A stretch of 64,000 bases of DNA from a virus, in the IMG/VR virus record IMGVR_UViG_3300046642_000884, positions 1 through 64,000 of that record. One strand, given 5' to 3'. The translations under genes were made by a program, and so were the position numbers. Of the stretch, positions 10,401 through 17,844 are shown piece by piece. The stretch's first letter is position 1. Every line of letters begins with the position of its first letter. Below the pieces are notes generated by a model. It was not told the DNA's origin, did no database searches, and saw only the letters and a list, made by a program, of their open reading frames with translations.

Positions 10401-11556
10401 ACTTCGTCAGGCAGTAGTTGCTCTAGTTTCCCACGAACAAGCTGGGAAGGGCGACGCCCAACGAGTTACCGAATCGTTATTTAATCGGATGAATATGATG
10501 AAACAAAAAGACCCTAATTTAACACTACGGGACTATCTGTCGCGAACCGGAAATAATCAGTTTTATGGACCGCTTAAACACCAAATAACCTCGCTGGATA
10601 ATCCTAGAATGGCGAGGGGAGCGGATTTTGGAGTAATTAGCGGGGACATTGATTCAGCCATAGCCGGAGGTAATTTGGTAAGAGGTTTTACTGATCAGGG
10701 TTCGCAAGGTGATCCTAACTATGCCGCGGAAAAAGCTTCCGGGCAATTTGTCGAAAGCCACGGGGAACTATATGGAGATATGCAGATGAAGGGGGCCCGC
10801 GAGTATCGCGAACGGCAACAACGACTCGCGAGAGAAGGCTACGGAGCAGACGAACCCTATGGCTCGCTGCTTACTAAGCTAAGCCCGGAAGAACGCCAGA
10901 AATTCCCGTCAACCGACTGGCAGGGCGGAATGAAAGCAGGAGGGGAAGACATAACTTCCCGGTTTGCCACCAAACAGCCAACTGTCCAGGATCGCTTTGG
11001 CGGACTTCCCGATACTGCTTCGACGGTAAGGGATAGATTCGGGGGACTTCCCGACAGTCTGCCTCCGCCGTCGCACTGGCAAAAATTCAAGAACTTTATG
11101 TCGGGGGGAACCGGTCTTGCTGGGGAATCACCAGTTCCGGCTCCGGCGGCAATGGATCGGCCACACCAGGCCCAACTGAAAGAAACCAAGCCCCCCGAAA
11201 AATCTCTTTATCCAGCTTCTACGGGAGATAAGGAACGCGGAGCAGCCGCAGCGAAGGCGGGAGGTTTTGGAGATTATTCTAAACCAAGCACTCCTCCCGG
11301 AGGTTGGGGACCGGCGGCCGATCATAAAAAACCGGGGATGACTACCGGCCACCAGCCAGTAGCTCCGGCGGTTCCCAGCCACGGAGGTTCACATCGCGAC
11401 CCGGCCCGGAGACAGGCAACCGACGTTAGATCAGGCGATCGCTCTCATTCTCCGCCCAATCCGCAACATCATCCCGATCAGTTGCCAGCAACGCAGGGAA
11501 GCCACGGGGGCGGACAGAAGCACGATCCCGACAATATCGGAATCTGTTCGGTCTAG
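7477..11556 (+). CDS. Giant tail protein with peptidoglycan hydrolase motifs
   Basis: 1359 residues. Coiled-coil N-terminal part (90-190), a hydrophobic Gly/Ala segment (200-235), long Pro/Gly-rich linkers, then an M15-like Zn-peptidase core: SGHDARSTGTTNHPGGVAMD (about residue 580-600) with the second His in GDRMHYQ (about 660). A later block (965-1010: VALVSHEQAGKGDAQRVTES then LFNRM) resembles SleB-type cell wall hydrolases. Pro/Ser-rich tail. Its place after gp26 suggests a tape-measure or needle-like role that cuts the wall at infection. CTAAATA lies 5 bases before ATG, with no ribosome site. Confidence 0.75.
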   Translation: MSDTGAALIRKGAEAIGLIAKNLGSPEPSSTTFSADSFHPTDPTEPDDPEHQPDRAPSEDPSKVDIKAPYLEKAGKPAFRLSGDDLVKNLERLHGSIIDYIGVVNKNTLASFEYVQAKLKSQDASLTKIVQRSDRMEREYKSLDSRLSRFDKTIASLKEDITSSKKKAATEQDDDRKDADRDNDKDSHSRIKDVAEGALGGALASKLAGLAVTATSGLLNAFPGAFLGALAVHGIEYVKYHKEIEKEMDDMMPQIREWAKTEGAEGAAQHAVRDMLSKHPEWSVYFNSGAVVSPGSLKRKTQELGRRLGFDYGPEDTGPPGSEPSSRPTVPPSGPAQRTEPKKDKIDSTLGSLFSRQGAEDFYKNHPILGPIFGNKPAGPAAPAPAAPGGGGKPQGSIGPVLPQLLSKMFGKGEVTPATRKTTPDILAPLATQQGSQQQTGGPSLFGSTYGPPEGATGTDLIEWMKSITAGRQPDFSGRGEGEGGRGTGAVPGGPTFRRGVGPGAFSRVSPGGPDAPRRTGTGGYEGGGPGAFKGDPASLKAGTERFFIQQGQIKGVDASLVHLIKESSKDLPPGYRVEMISGHDARSTGTTNHPGGVAMDVRIYDDKGKAIPHTGFGPGFKEYEKLYQSVNERGKVLYPDNKYIWGGTWISSAAGYGDRMHYQRLAPWVQGSSQTMAGYDPESGARGQFRQSGMSSEELGEYKKSIHGQAEADYKGAAAAAGPPAAAKVDATKDASPASKAMSSDKAFSSAKAALPPQLAKELSDKEIRAISDAAKGGDSAATQAAVDQVIAGNSRLSMARKLGMLTDDHVSGITQGALTATSGQPSSGQKLVDLPALHHSISEADMAAFRADHPGKFNPHEFAGWKRDQDLAARKETTKKQDAMHSDLGAYSSFRPSTNIEDVRGSSGRASLGETLQMPHPGQSGKFNPYTGDKRYSPASQLLGDSQPAAGTKGNYLAGERGWIKAELERDPKLRQAVVALVSHEQAGKGDAQRVTESLFNRMNMMKQKDPNLTLRDYLSRTGNNQFYGPLKHQITSLDNPRMARGADFGVISGDIDSAIAGGNLVRGFTDQGSQGDPNYAAEKASGQFVESHGELYGDMQMKGAREYRERQQRLAREGYGADEPYGSLLTKLSPEERQKFPSTDWQGGMKAGGEDITSRFATKQPTVQDRFGGLPDTASTVRDRFGGLPDSLPPPSHWQKFKNFMSGGTGLAGESPVPAPAAMDRPHQAQLKETKPPEKSLYPASTGDKERGAAAAKAGGFGDYSKPSTPPGGWGPAADHKKPGMTTGHQPVAPAVPSHGGSHRDPARRQATDVRSGDRSHSPPNPQHHPDQLPATQGSHGGGQKHDPDNIGICSV

Positions 11557-11957
11557 ATGGGAGGTATATTATCTGGTCCGCGCCAGAGCTGTGTGGGATA
11601 TCGATGTTCGGTTTCTCTCGCCAGCCGATATAGCCCGGAAAAGTTTAGCGAAAGCAGCTGTCGCTTTAGATGAACGGCAACTTCCTCCACGAAATATTCC
11701 CAGACGTGTTCATCATTATGCGAGGCAACCATCTCGACCATATATCGATCTATTCCGATATGCAGGACGAAAGAATCACGTTGGGCATTTAGCCGGGGCT
11801 TTAGTTGAATGGCCTTTTGTAATAACGGTTCCCAGCGCTCGTGATATTCCTCCTGAAGCTTTTTAACTTCGGCTTCCAGGACAAGCTGGGAGTTCCGATA
11901 GGCTCGATCAAGTTCTTTATTGTGTTGGCTTTTAGATGTCCAGGGCCAGCTAATCAT
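11553..11957 (-). CDS. Unknown helical protein
   Basis: 134 residues, convergent with the giant tail gene and overlapping its end by 4 bases. Trp-rich N terminus then amphipathic helices; no signal peptide. Ribosome site AGGAGAAG. Function unknown. Confidence 0.6.
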   Translation of the reverse strand: MISWPWTSKSQHNKELDRAYRNSQLVLEAEVKKLQEEYHERWEPLLQKAIQLKPRLNAQRDSFVLHIGIDRYMVEMVASHNDEHVWEYFVEEVAVHLKRQLLSLNFSGLYRLARETEHRYPTQLWRGPDNIPPI

Positions 11958-11970
11958 AATCTTCTCCTAA

Positions 11971-12023
11971 AAAATAAGAGAACAGGCTGCCTCTAGGCCC
12001 ATCGGGTCGGGTCGCCTGTTCTC
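11971..12023 (-). terminator. Terminator after gene 32
   Basis: 10-bp perfect stem GAGAACAGGC / GCCTGTTCTC (11978-11987 with 12014-12023) followed on the minus strand by TTATTTTTT. It lies directly 3' of the ssDNA-binding protein stop. Confidence 0.8.
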
Positions 12024-12057
12024 CGCATCGCAAGAGTGATTTTAGTCTCTTATCCTC

Positions 12058-13098
12058 TCACGAATCTCGTAACTTCCGAAAATAATCGAGGTCGTCTTCG
12101 GTTTCGGATGCAGCCAGCTCAGGAAGCTTCTCGGCTTCCAACGGAGCAGTTCTTCCTTCGTCTTCCCATGGAGCGGATACTTGGGCATTTTCCCCTGAGT
12201 GATCATACTCCTTTTCGGGGGATTTCCACGGATCACTCTGTCCCTCAGCAACCTCATAGTTGCCGGTTCTATCAAGCGCCAGCACCTTGTTCAACCGTTC
12301 TTTCAGTTGATTATAGGTCTTGAACTTGGAAGGAGCTACAATCTCTTGCAGCGAATATTCCGACTTCCATATCGTCTCCAGCATATCTTCGTTGGATGAT
12401 AGGGCTCCACGTGGCTTCTTGACGCCAGATTCTCCCTCGACCAGGTCCCATTCTGACGAGTTATAGTTACGTTGTCCTTCGACCAGTCGAGCCTTCAGCT
12501 TAAAGTTGGCTCCGGTATATAGATCAAACGGGTTGAACTTTTCCACATCGGGGAACTTCGGGTTCTGCGCTTCTTCAATCTTATCCATAATGCGAGGACC
12601 ATACTTGAACAGGAACACCTTGCCGTTATTGGCCGGATTGGTTTGATCTTCCACCACATAGATATTGGAATAATAGCCGTTCTTTCGCTTGGAGCCGGGG
12701 GTAGGCGGCTTGGTAGTAAAATCTCCTGAGACAAATCGACGTCCCTCCGACTTTTCTCCTTCCGCCCATCGCTTTGAGTTATACTCAGAGAGCGGGTCCG
12801 CCGAACCTTCGGGGCGATCCTTAGTTCGGGTGGTCAGAGAGTTTTCGATATACCAGCCGCCGGGTCCCTTGAAGGCGTGTGAATACAGTTGAACAAACGG
12901 CTCGCCTTCGCCCTGTGGTTCTGGCAGGAACCTGATGACTGCATAGCCATTTCCGGTCTTATCGACGGTTAGTTTCCAAAAGCGGTTATCTTCATTTTCA
13001 TTATAGAAGTTGCCCTTGGACATTTGATTGAGTTTTTTGGTGAGTTGATCGAAACGATCTTGTCGGTTATTTTTTAGTTCTTGAAAGTTGCTTATCAT
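12058..13098 (-). CDS. 32: Single-stranded DNA-binding protein gp32, zinc-less
   Basis: 346 residues. FWKLTVDKTGNGYAVIRFLP, then YSNIYVVEDQTNPANNGKVF and the GANFKLK OB-fold block match T4 gp32; the C terminus is acidic (SETEDDLDYF) as needed for partner binding. The protein contains no cysteine at all, so the gp32 zinc site (His-Cys3) is absent; ENSLTTRTKD stands where that module would be. Strong own promoter upstream and a terminator downstream fit a highly expressed monocistronic gene. Confidence 0.93.
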   Translation of the reverse strand: MISNFQELKNNRQDRFDQLTKKLNQMSKGNFYNENEDNRFWKLTVDKTGNGYAVIRFLPEPQGEGEPFVQLYSHAFKGPGGWYIENSLTTRTKDRPEGSADPLSEYNSKRWAEGEKSEGRRFVSGDFTTKPPTPGSKRKNGYYSNIYVVEDQTNPANNGKVFLFKYGPRIMDKIEEAQNPKFPDVEKFNPFDLYTGANFKLKARLVEGQRNYNSSEWDLVEGESGVKKPRGALSSNEDMLETIWKSEYSLQEIVAPSKFKTYNQLKERLNKVLALDRTGNYEVAEGQSDPWKSPEKEYDHSGENAQVSAPWEDEGRTAPLEAEKLPELAASETEDDLDYFRKLRDS

Positions 13099-13140
13099 AG
13101 TTTCTCCTGGGTTTATCTTAAGTTATCTTAATCTTGTTGT

Positions 13141-13169
13141 ATTTTATCTGATAGTGCTATGGTTGTCAA
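13141..13169 (-). promoter_or_regulatory. Early promoter of gene 32
   Basis: Minus strand TTGACA (13164-13169), 17-base spacer, TAAAAT (13141-13146); the ATG of gene 32 is 43 bases downstream with an AGGAGAAAC site. Confidence 0.8.
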
Positions 13170-13378
13170 GGGGTTTCTTTGGCTTTGTCCTCCTTTTCGT
13201 CCTTTATTTCGGCTCGTAGATAGGAAAGCCGATCAATGTCGCGTTCAATAGCTTCCAGATACTTTTCGATAACTGCTTTTCGTTTAGCAGAGGTGTCGAT
13301 CTTCTTGGACTCCGTTCGCAACGTCTCGCGTTTTTTCAGAAGGTTGGATGTTTCGGAAAGCTTGTCCCAGGCGATCAT
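13166..13378 (-). CDS. Small coiled-coil protein, unknown
   Basis: 70 residues, almost wholly charged helix (KKRETLRTESKKID...). ATGA overlap with the upstream gene. Its stop overlaps the -35 of the gene 32 promoter. Confidence 0.65.
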   Translation of the reverse strand: MIAWDKLSETSNLLKKRETLRTESKKIDTSAKRKAVIEKYLEAIERDIDRLSYLRAEIKDEKEDKAKETP

Positions 13379-13725
13379 CGCGATAGTGCCAGTTTTTGGA
13401 TATTTGCGACAGCCATTGCCGAAGGTCGTTCTTTTGTTGGCTGTTTTCCAGCCGCCTGAGCAACAGCCAGCGCAGTTGGATAGTCCGGATTAGGGATCAT
13501 GATCAAGGCTCCCGTCCCATCATAGGCCGGGATCATATTCGGGACTGAACCAACAAACACCACATTATGCTGTTTTTCCAGTTCCTGGATCAGCTTAATA
13601 AAATCAACAATCAGAAGTTCTGCAGCTGGACCAAAATCGATAAGGAGGGGTAATAGTATTGCAAGCCAGGAAGGGCCAACCCCTAAAGTAACCAGTATTT
13701 GTAGCAATCCAAGAATCAGCGGCAT
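13375..13725 (-). CDS. Membrane-anchored unknown protein
   Basis: 116 residues from the ATG at 13725, chosen because GGAAGGGAAAG precedes it and the neighbour's stop abuts it. Hydrophobic N-terminal third (LILGLLQILVTLGVG and LAILLPLLI), then a soluble part. It sits in a small cluster with the holin-like gene, so a lysis role is possible. Confidence 0.6.
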   Translation of the reverse strand: MPLILGLLQILVTLGVGPSWLAILLPLLIDFGPAAELLIVDFIKLIQELEKQHNVVFVGSVPNMIPAYDGTGALIMIPNPDYPTALAVAQAAGKQPTKERPSAMAVANIQKLALSR

Positions 13726-13726
13726 T

Positions 13727-13888
13727 TTACTTTCCCTTCCAGGCTGCACACCAATGATCGGGGTCGAGCTTCTTGGCGCGAGCGCGTAACTTTTTAGCAG
13801 CTACCATATCGCCATCCTTTTCACAATCGCGCGCAGCTTCGAGTAAGGCTTCGACTTGTGCGGTCTTAAACATTCCAGGATGGTCCAT
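13727..13888 (-). CDS. Small helical protein, unknown
   Basis: 53 residues (MDHPGMFKTAQVEALLEAAR, then a DPDHWCAAW end). Stop codon is one base before the next ATG. Adjacent to the holin-like gene stop. No known domain. Confidence 0.6.
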   Translation of the reverse strand: MDHPGMFKTAQVEALLEAARDCEKDGDMVAAKKLRARAKKLDPDHWCAAWKGK

Positions 13889-14155
13889 TTACTTCGCTAA
13901 CATTGTCGTTGTGGGGGTTACTGAAGCTGGAGTAACAGTGTTCGTGAAGAAGGTTCGAAGCAACCAGGTTACGATGCTACCAACAACGCCTATTGTGGTT
14001 ACTACTGAGGATATTTGGTCGGGAGTTAAATTGAGTTGTCCCCCCGATAACCACACCAAAAGCATTGCACTGCCGGTGACTGCTGCAGTCCAGTTAATCT
14101 TGGACCACCACGACGATTGCACAATAACTGTTGCAGCTGGAACTATGTCTGCCAT
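13889..14155 (-). CDS. Holin-like two-helix membrane protein
   Basis: 88 residues with two hydrophobic helices (residues 22-37 and 50-67) separated by a short turn, short ends, size typical of class II holins. Preceded by AAGGAGAAAT and an ATAAATA late box (about 14170-14180). The holin call is by topology and late control; no endolysin is directly adjacent. Confidence 0.45.
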   Translation of the reverse strand: MADIVPAATVIVQSSWWSKINWTAAVTGSAMLLVWLSGGQLNLTPDQISSVVTTIGVVGSIVTWLLRTFFTNTVTPASVTPTTTMLAK

Positions 14156-14181
14156 GATATTTCTCCTTGTATTTATTTATC

Positions 14182-14343
14182 TCAGGATAAGCATTCGATT
14201 ACTAACTTTCTCCAATGATGTTCTATTTCCCATTGCCTATCTTCATCAGTTGCATCCCACATATGATTCCAATCGGCACGGCTTTGAATATCATATAAAA
14301 TTATTCGCACTATTTCTCTGGCTAATATCTCGTTTTTAGTCAT
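14182..14343 (-). CDS. Small unknown protein
   Basis: 53 residues (MTKNEILAREIVRIILYDIQ...), Trp- and His-rich second half. Its start abuts the stop of the upstream microprotein. No function assignable. Confidence 0.6.
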   Translation of the reverse strand: MTKNEILAREIVRIILYDIQSRADWNHMWDATDEDRQWEIEHHWRKLVIECLS

Positions 14344-14436
14344 TTAAAACCCCATATCAAAAAGTAACTTCCCTAAAAATTGGCCTGTTACAAGCGCAAA
14401 AATCATATACAACATAAACCTCTCATTCCTGGTCAT
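14344..14436 (-). CDS. 30-residue membrane microprotein
   Basis: MTRNERFMLYMIFALVTGQF followed by LGKLLFDMGF: one hydrophobic helix. Overlaps the end of the gp59 gene by 14 bases; stop and next start are adjacent. Tight packing on one strand supports it as real. Confidence 0.5.
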   Translation of the reverse strand: MTRNERFMLYMIFALVTGQFLGKLLFDMGF

Positions 14437-15001
14437 TAAACCTTTCCATTAATATCTTCTTAAACTTATCGCTATCAATATTTAGGAAAGGTTGATACTT
14501 CGGAATAATAAGGCTTATCTCTTTCCAAACTATATCGTTATCTAATGTCTTATTCCAGGTCTGATAAAATTTCACTAACTGATTCAAGATAACAAGAGTA
14601 TCGAGCGAGATGTGTTCGCCAAGAAAGAGCCGAAGCGCATAAGGATGCTCGTTTTGCTTCATTATAAAGTTCTCATTAAAGTCCGGAAGTAGCTGTTTAA
14701 TCTCCTCCTGGAAGGTATAGGACAGACTCTCCCGTCGTTTCTTCCAGTTCTTATAGATTGTTAGTCCTTTGTCGGACAGAATATCGCCAGGCCAAATATG
14801 CGGGTTCAAGCTTAGATTAGCCAGCAAGAGTCCCTGGGCATCGGGGTGTTTGGTTATTTTCATTAGCTGATACTTATCGCGGCGCTTCGATATATCAGGA
14901 CGATACTTTAGCTCTCCCTTATACTTGAACCAGTCGTAAGAAGGTTGGGAGAAGTGTAGCTTGAGCGTCAGAAACAATCGAAGACAATCATTGGGAGTCA
15001 T
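14423..15001 (-). CDS. 59: Helicase loader gp59
   Basis: 192 residues from the ATG at 15001, chosen because the upstream microprotein's TGA overlaps it; T4 gp59 is 217. DWFKYKGELKYRPDISKRRD, then KYQLMK, LLLANLSLNPHIWPGDI and the C-terminal FLNIDSDKFKKILMERF match gp59, which loads the gp41 helicase on gp32-coated forks. Confidence 0.85.
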   Translation of the reverse strand: MTPNDCLRLFLTLKLHFSQPSYDWFKYKGELKYRPDISKRRDKYQLMKITKHPDAQGLLLANLSLNPHIWPGDILSDKGLTIYKNWKKRRESLSYTFQEEIKQLLPDFNENFIMKQNEHPYALRLFLGEHISLDTLVILNQLVKFYQTWNKTLDNDIVWKEISLIIPKYQPFLNIDSDKFKKILMERFNDQE

Positions 15002-15135
15002 CGCATGACTAATGCCAACATAAGACCTATAAGAACACCAAGCCACGATCCAAAAAATACGATGGTAATAGCAATAAGAAGTCGTCTTGTTTGACCAATA
15101 CTCTCTATCCAATCGGCAAAATCTTTAAATCTCAT
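14998..15135 (-). CDS. Small membrane protein upstream of gp59
   Basis: 45 residues: MRFKDFADWIESIGQTRR then one hydrophobic helix. TGA overlaps the gp59 ATG (ATGCGATGA), implying translational coupling. Confidence 0.6.
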   Translation of the reverse strand: MRFKDFADWIESIGQTRRLLIAITIVFFGSWLGVLIGLMLALVMR

Positions 15136-15138
15136 CGT

Positions 15139-15489
15139 TCATATCCAGCGATCAATTTTATTAATAAACAGATTATTCAGATACTGTAAAAATCTGGCTT
15201 GTGGACCACAAAGCGCCTCATAATACATTTCCTCCAACAACTCTTTCTGAGGATCACGCTCATAAACTCGGTAACCTTGTTCCTTTAGAATTTCTTTCAT
15301 TTTATCATAATCCTTACAGTCAACAGTGAACTTGCCGGTGCGCTCATATAACTCTCTCTCAAGTTCTTCACTCTCAAAATAAGATAATTTATCCTCCTTC
15401 CCCACCACAAAATGTCCTCCTCGAACTTCCAGAGCATCGATCAATTCATCATCTGAAAATTGTTCGAAATGATCGGAAAGTTCGGTCAT
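15139..15489 (-). CDS. Unknown acidic protein
   Basis: 116 residues from the ATG at 15489, which overlaps the metallopeptidase stop (TAATG). Acidic (DHFEQFSDDELIDALEVRGG). No domain recognised. Confidence 0.65.
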   Translation of the reverse strand: MTELSDHFEQFSDDELIDALEVRGGHFVVGKEDKLSYFESEELERELYERTGKFTVDCKDYDKMKEILKEQGYRVYERDPQKELLEEMYYEALCGPQARFLQYLNNLFINKIDRWI

Positions 15490-15977
15490 TATTGATTGTT
15501 CTCTTTGAGATGGAGATAGAGTGCTTCGATCAATTTTTCCTCCATTTTTGTTGCCTCGATTTCCCAAGGCTTCCTTAGATATTCCTTTAGACTTTTTATG
15601 GTAGATTTATAGACTTTGTTTTTCCATCTGGCTCGATCTGAGTCTCTTTGATAAAAATGGAGTCGTCCTCTGGCGTATTGTTCAACATGCGACATTTCGT
15701 GGGCCAGCACCATATAGGTATCGGCGCGGGATAAAGATGGTCTAATAAGAATTTCAAACTCGCGAGGGAAGCCAGTTTCTTCAAATAAAGTAAACATACA
15801 AGAGCCATCATCGTGATAGGATAAATCCTCGGCGATTATGTTCTTATCGAAGACGATTCTAACAAGGATATTATCAGATAACCTTTTGGACAGCAATTCA
15901 TTGGCAAAAAACTTAGCCGCATATCTTATCGAGGACTTCTTAGTGTTTTTTGGTTTCCCAATGATTGATATTTTCAT
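15489..15977 (-). CDS. Zincin-like metallopeptidase
   Basis: 162 residues. LAHEMSHVEQYARGRL (about residue 94) carries the HExxH zinc-binding and catalytic motif, and the Glu in PWEIEA (about 140) is a candidate third ligand, as in minigluzincins. No signal peptide, so probably cytoplasmic. ATAAATA box and CTCC-type ribosome site lie upstream. Substrate unknown. Confidence 0.7.
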   Translation of the reverse strand: MKISIIGKPKNTKKSSIRYAAKFFANELLSKRLSDNILVRIVFDKNIIAEDLSYHDDGSCMFTLFEETGFPREFEILIRPSLSRADTYMVLAHEMSHVEQYARGRLHFYQRDSDRARWKNKVYKSTIKSLKEYLRKPWEIEATKMEEKLIEALYLHLKENNQ

Positions 15978-15993
15978 GGAGATTTATCATTAT

Positions 15994-16176
15994 TTATCTA
16001 TCGGCTGGATATATCACAACTCCTAAACTATCAGTAACTTTACTGATATGTCGGTTTACATAATAACCGCAAGTTTTATAAGTTTTTCGGCAGCGATCTA
16101 TGGTCAATTTAACGTGATCGAGGTCAGAACATTCCTTGATAAAGAAAAAATTCTTTCCATAAAAAGAATACATCAT
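15994..16176 (-). CDS. Small unknown protein
   Basis: 60 residues; aromatic N terminus (MMYSFYGKNFFFIKECSDLD). ATGA overlap with the gene upstream. Confidence 0.55.
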   Translation of the reverse strand: MMYSFYGKNFFFIKECSDLDHVKLTIDRCRKTYKTCGYYVNRHISKVTDSLGVVIYPADR

Positions 16177-16361
16177 AGCTTATTTTTTATCGCGCGAATT
16201 ACTTCCCCGAGCCGATGGGGGCTATTGTCGCCACGAGCCCAACCGTCTGCTATTTGCGCGCATTCCTCGATTATGGTATCACGGCTAATATCAATATCTT
16301 CCATAGCTTTTTTCCAGCCGTTATTATAACCTTCCTGATAGCGATTACTACGTATCATCAT
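16173..16361 (-). CDS. IIEECAQIA-family small protein
   Basis: 62 residues containing RDTIIEECAQIADGWARGD. Two paralogues with the same core occur at 29388 and 30828, an unusual within-genome expansion. Function unknown. Confidence 0.7.
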   Translation of the reverse strand: MMIRSNRYQEGYNNGWKKAMEDIDISRDTIIEECAQIADGWARGDNSPHRLGEVIRAIKNKL

Positions 16362-16442
16362 TTACTTACCAAAAAAGAACCAAGCATAAATTGGTAACAT
16401 TAAAACGGCTATTCCACAGACAATCCACCATTCAACGGGCAT
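16362..16442 (-). CDS. 26-residue membrane microprotein
   Basis: MPVEWWIVCGIAVLMLPIYA then WFFFGK: one transmembrane helix with a Trp-rich head. TAA abuts the next ATG. Confidence 0.5.
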   Translation of the reverse strand: MPVEWWIVCGIAVLMLPIYAWFFFGK

Positions 16443-16653
16443 TTATTTTCCCCTCTTGCTCATTCAACATCTTATATTCAGGACTGGTCGCTGTTTCTTC
16501 TCTGATTGCAACCCACGTGCCACACTTTGGACACATCTTTTCACGAGGGGCGTTCTCAGCAAATATCACTCGCCAAGGGTCTTGTTGATCACAATTACAT
16601 TGAGCGACCCAAAGGGTTCGTTTAACTGTTTTTTGATATTCTACTACCATCAA
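16432..16653 (-). CDS. Zinc-ribbon small protein
   Basis: 73 residues. AQCNCDQQD and KMCPKCGTW give two Cys pairs (residues 19-21 and 41-44) typical of a zinc ribbon. Overlaps both neighbours. Confidence 0.6.
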   Translation of the reverse strand: MMVVEYQKTVKRTLWVAQCNCDQQDPWRVIFAENAPREKMCPKCGTWVAIREETATSPEYKMLNEQEGKINAR

Positions 16654-16907
16654 TTAATGCTCCTTAATCTATCATTCAGGTTAGAGAGACATTTTCGAGC
16701 CATTTCGTCGCGAGGATGGTTTTCAATATGTCGATTCCAGCCTTCGGCAGCTCGTTCCAGTCGGGCTCGTGAACGTTTCTTCGCGGTGTTTACTTTGTCG
16801 AAAACGCGGCGGCCGTTTATAACACCAGGGGCGCGACCAGATCGTCGGCCGATAGGCATATCATCTTCGTCTTTTTTTATAACTATGATGCGAGGTTCTT
16901 CAGTCAT
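16650..16907 (-). CDS. Basic unknown protein
   Basis: 85 residues, Arg-rich centre (RRSGRAPGVINGRRVFDKVN), possibly nucleic-acid binding. ATGA coupling on both sides. Confidence 0.6.
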   Translation of the reverse strand: MTEEPRIIVIKKDEDDMPIGRRSGRAPGVINGRRVFDKVNTAKKRSRARLERAAEGWNRHIENHPRDEMARKCLSNLNDRLRSIN

Positions 16908-17140
16908 TTCTTCTCCAACATTCCTCTAATTTCAATCGGAGTTTCGGCTACTTTCTGGGCCTGTCCACTAACCAACCAGATTAGCGAACATTTTATAGGC
17001 TTTTCTCCGGACACTACATCAGGAATTTTGTCCTTGAAGTGTTTTACCTCCATAATCCTTCGAATGTCTTCGCCTCGGATTAGGATTTTCTCGCCATTCA
17101 GTTCATCGTGTGATAAGATGGTTAATTCAATAAAACTCAT
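16904..17140 (-). CDS. FlbD-like small beta protein
   Basis: 78 residues: FIELTILSHDELNGEKILIR, then IRRIMEV. The pattern (short beta strands, then an I-RI turn) is shared with the protein at 39315, so the two are probable paralogues. The FlbD resemblance is weak. Confidence 0.55.
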   Translation of the reverse strand: MSFIELTILSHDELNGEKILIRGEDIRRIMEVKHFKDKIPDVVSGEKPIKCSLIWLVSGQAQKVAETPIEIRGMLEKK

Positions 17141-17340
17141 TTCTCAAATCCTTTCACTGGACGCACAGTTAATGGGCCTATTCCTAGCGCCCATTGGTTT
17201 TCCGACAAGTTTTTGACAAATTCCTCAGCAATGCTTTTATCACGACAAATAGCCAAAACACCACTTAGATCACCATAACAAATAGCATAATCAAATGGAT
17301 AAGAATATGTTAGAGGGGCTGTCTCAATTGTAACTTTCAT
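17137..17340 (-). CDS. Small unknown protein
   Basis: 67 residues, AICYGDLSGVLAICRDKSIA in the middle. ATGA overlap with the gp33 gene side. No domain seen. Confidence 0.55.
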   Translation of the reverse strand: MKVTIETAPLTYSYPFDYAICYGDLSGVLAICRDKSIAEEFVKNLSENQWALGIGPLTVRPVKGFEK

Positions 17341-17612
17341 TTCTTTTTCTTCCTTCGCTTTGGCTTCTTTTTGGGAGGGAGCTTTTTCAAAAGATTAAGC
17401 GCCTCGGCTTCGGCCTGTATTTTATTCTTGAACTCTGGATTGCTTTTAATCAAGTGGATAACTTGCTCATATTCTAAATTGCGTTTAGAGCAGTAATCAA
17501 AAATGCAGTCAAGATAACCGACATTAGTCTCTTTGACTTGTCGCTCAATCTCACTAACAAATGAGAAGTCTGGATTTAGTATTTGTGATATCTGATTATT
17601 GTCTGCTACCAT
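17337..17612 (-). CDS. 33: gp33-like late transcription coactivator
   Basis: 91 residues from the ATG at 17612, which overlaps the upstream TAA. YLDCIFDYCSKRNLEYEQVI then SNPEFKNKIQAEAEALNLLK matches the helix pattern of late promoter accessory proteins that bridge RNA polymerase and the sliding clamp. The tail is nearly all Lys/Arg. It suits the many TATAAATA boxes in this window. Confidence 0.7.
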   Translation of the reverse strand: MVADNNQISQILNPDFSFVSEIERQVKETNVGYLDCIFDYCSKRNLEYEQVIHLIKSNPEFKNKIQAEAEALNLLKKLPPKKKPKRRKKKK

Positions 17613-17830
17613 TATAAGGTTTTTGCCCAACGTTTTTTCTGGGCAATACTCATTTTCCTACGTTGTTCCAGCGGCTTCTTTTTTCCTCTTGTTGCGTCTG
17701 CCATCGCCTTGATATTTGCGGCAATAATAGGATTATTAATAGTTAATCCGCGATTCCAACCACCAAGATTATGATTGCCTCTATTTGCTTTGTTTGTTAT
17801 ATTGTGTTGTTTTATATAAAGATAATACAT
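17612..17830 (-). pseudogene. Remnant of GIY-YIG / NUMOD3 homing endonuclease
   Basis: 72 residues. The start YYLYIKQHNITN is the first strand of a GIY-YIG nuclease, but the YIG catalytic part is missing and the frame jumps to a NUMOD3-like DNA-binding end (EQRRKMSIAQKKRW). Best read as an internal deletion product; the short frame may still be translated, coupled to gp33 by TAATG. Confidence 0.6.
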
Positions 17831-17844
17831 TTATAAAAGTGGGA

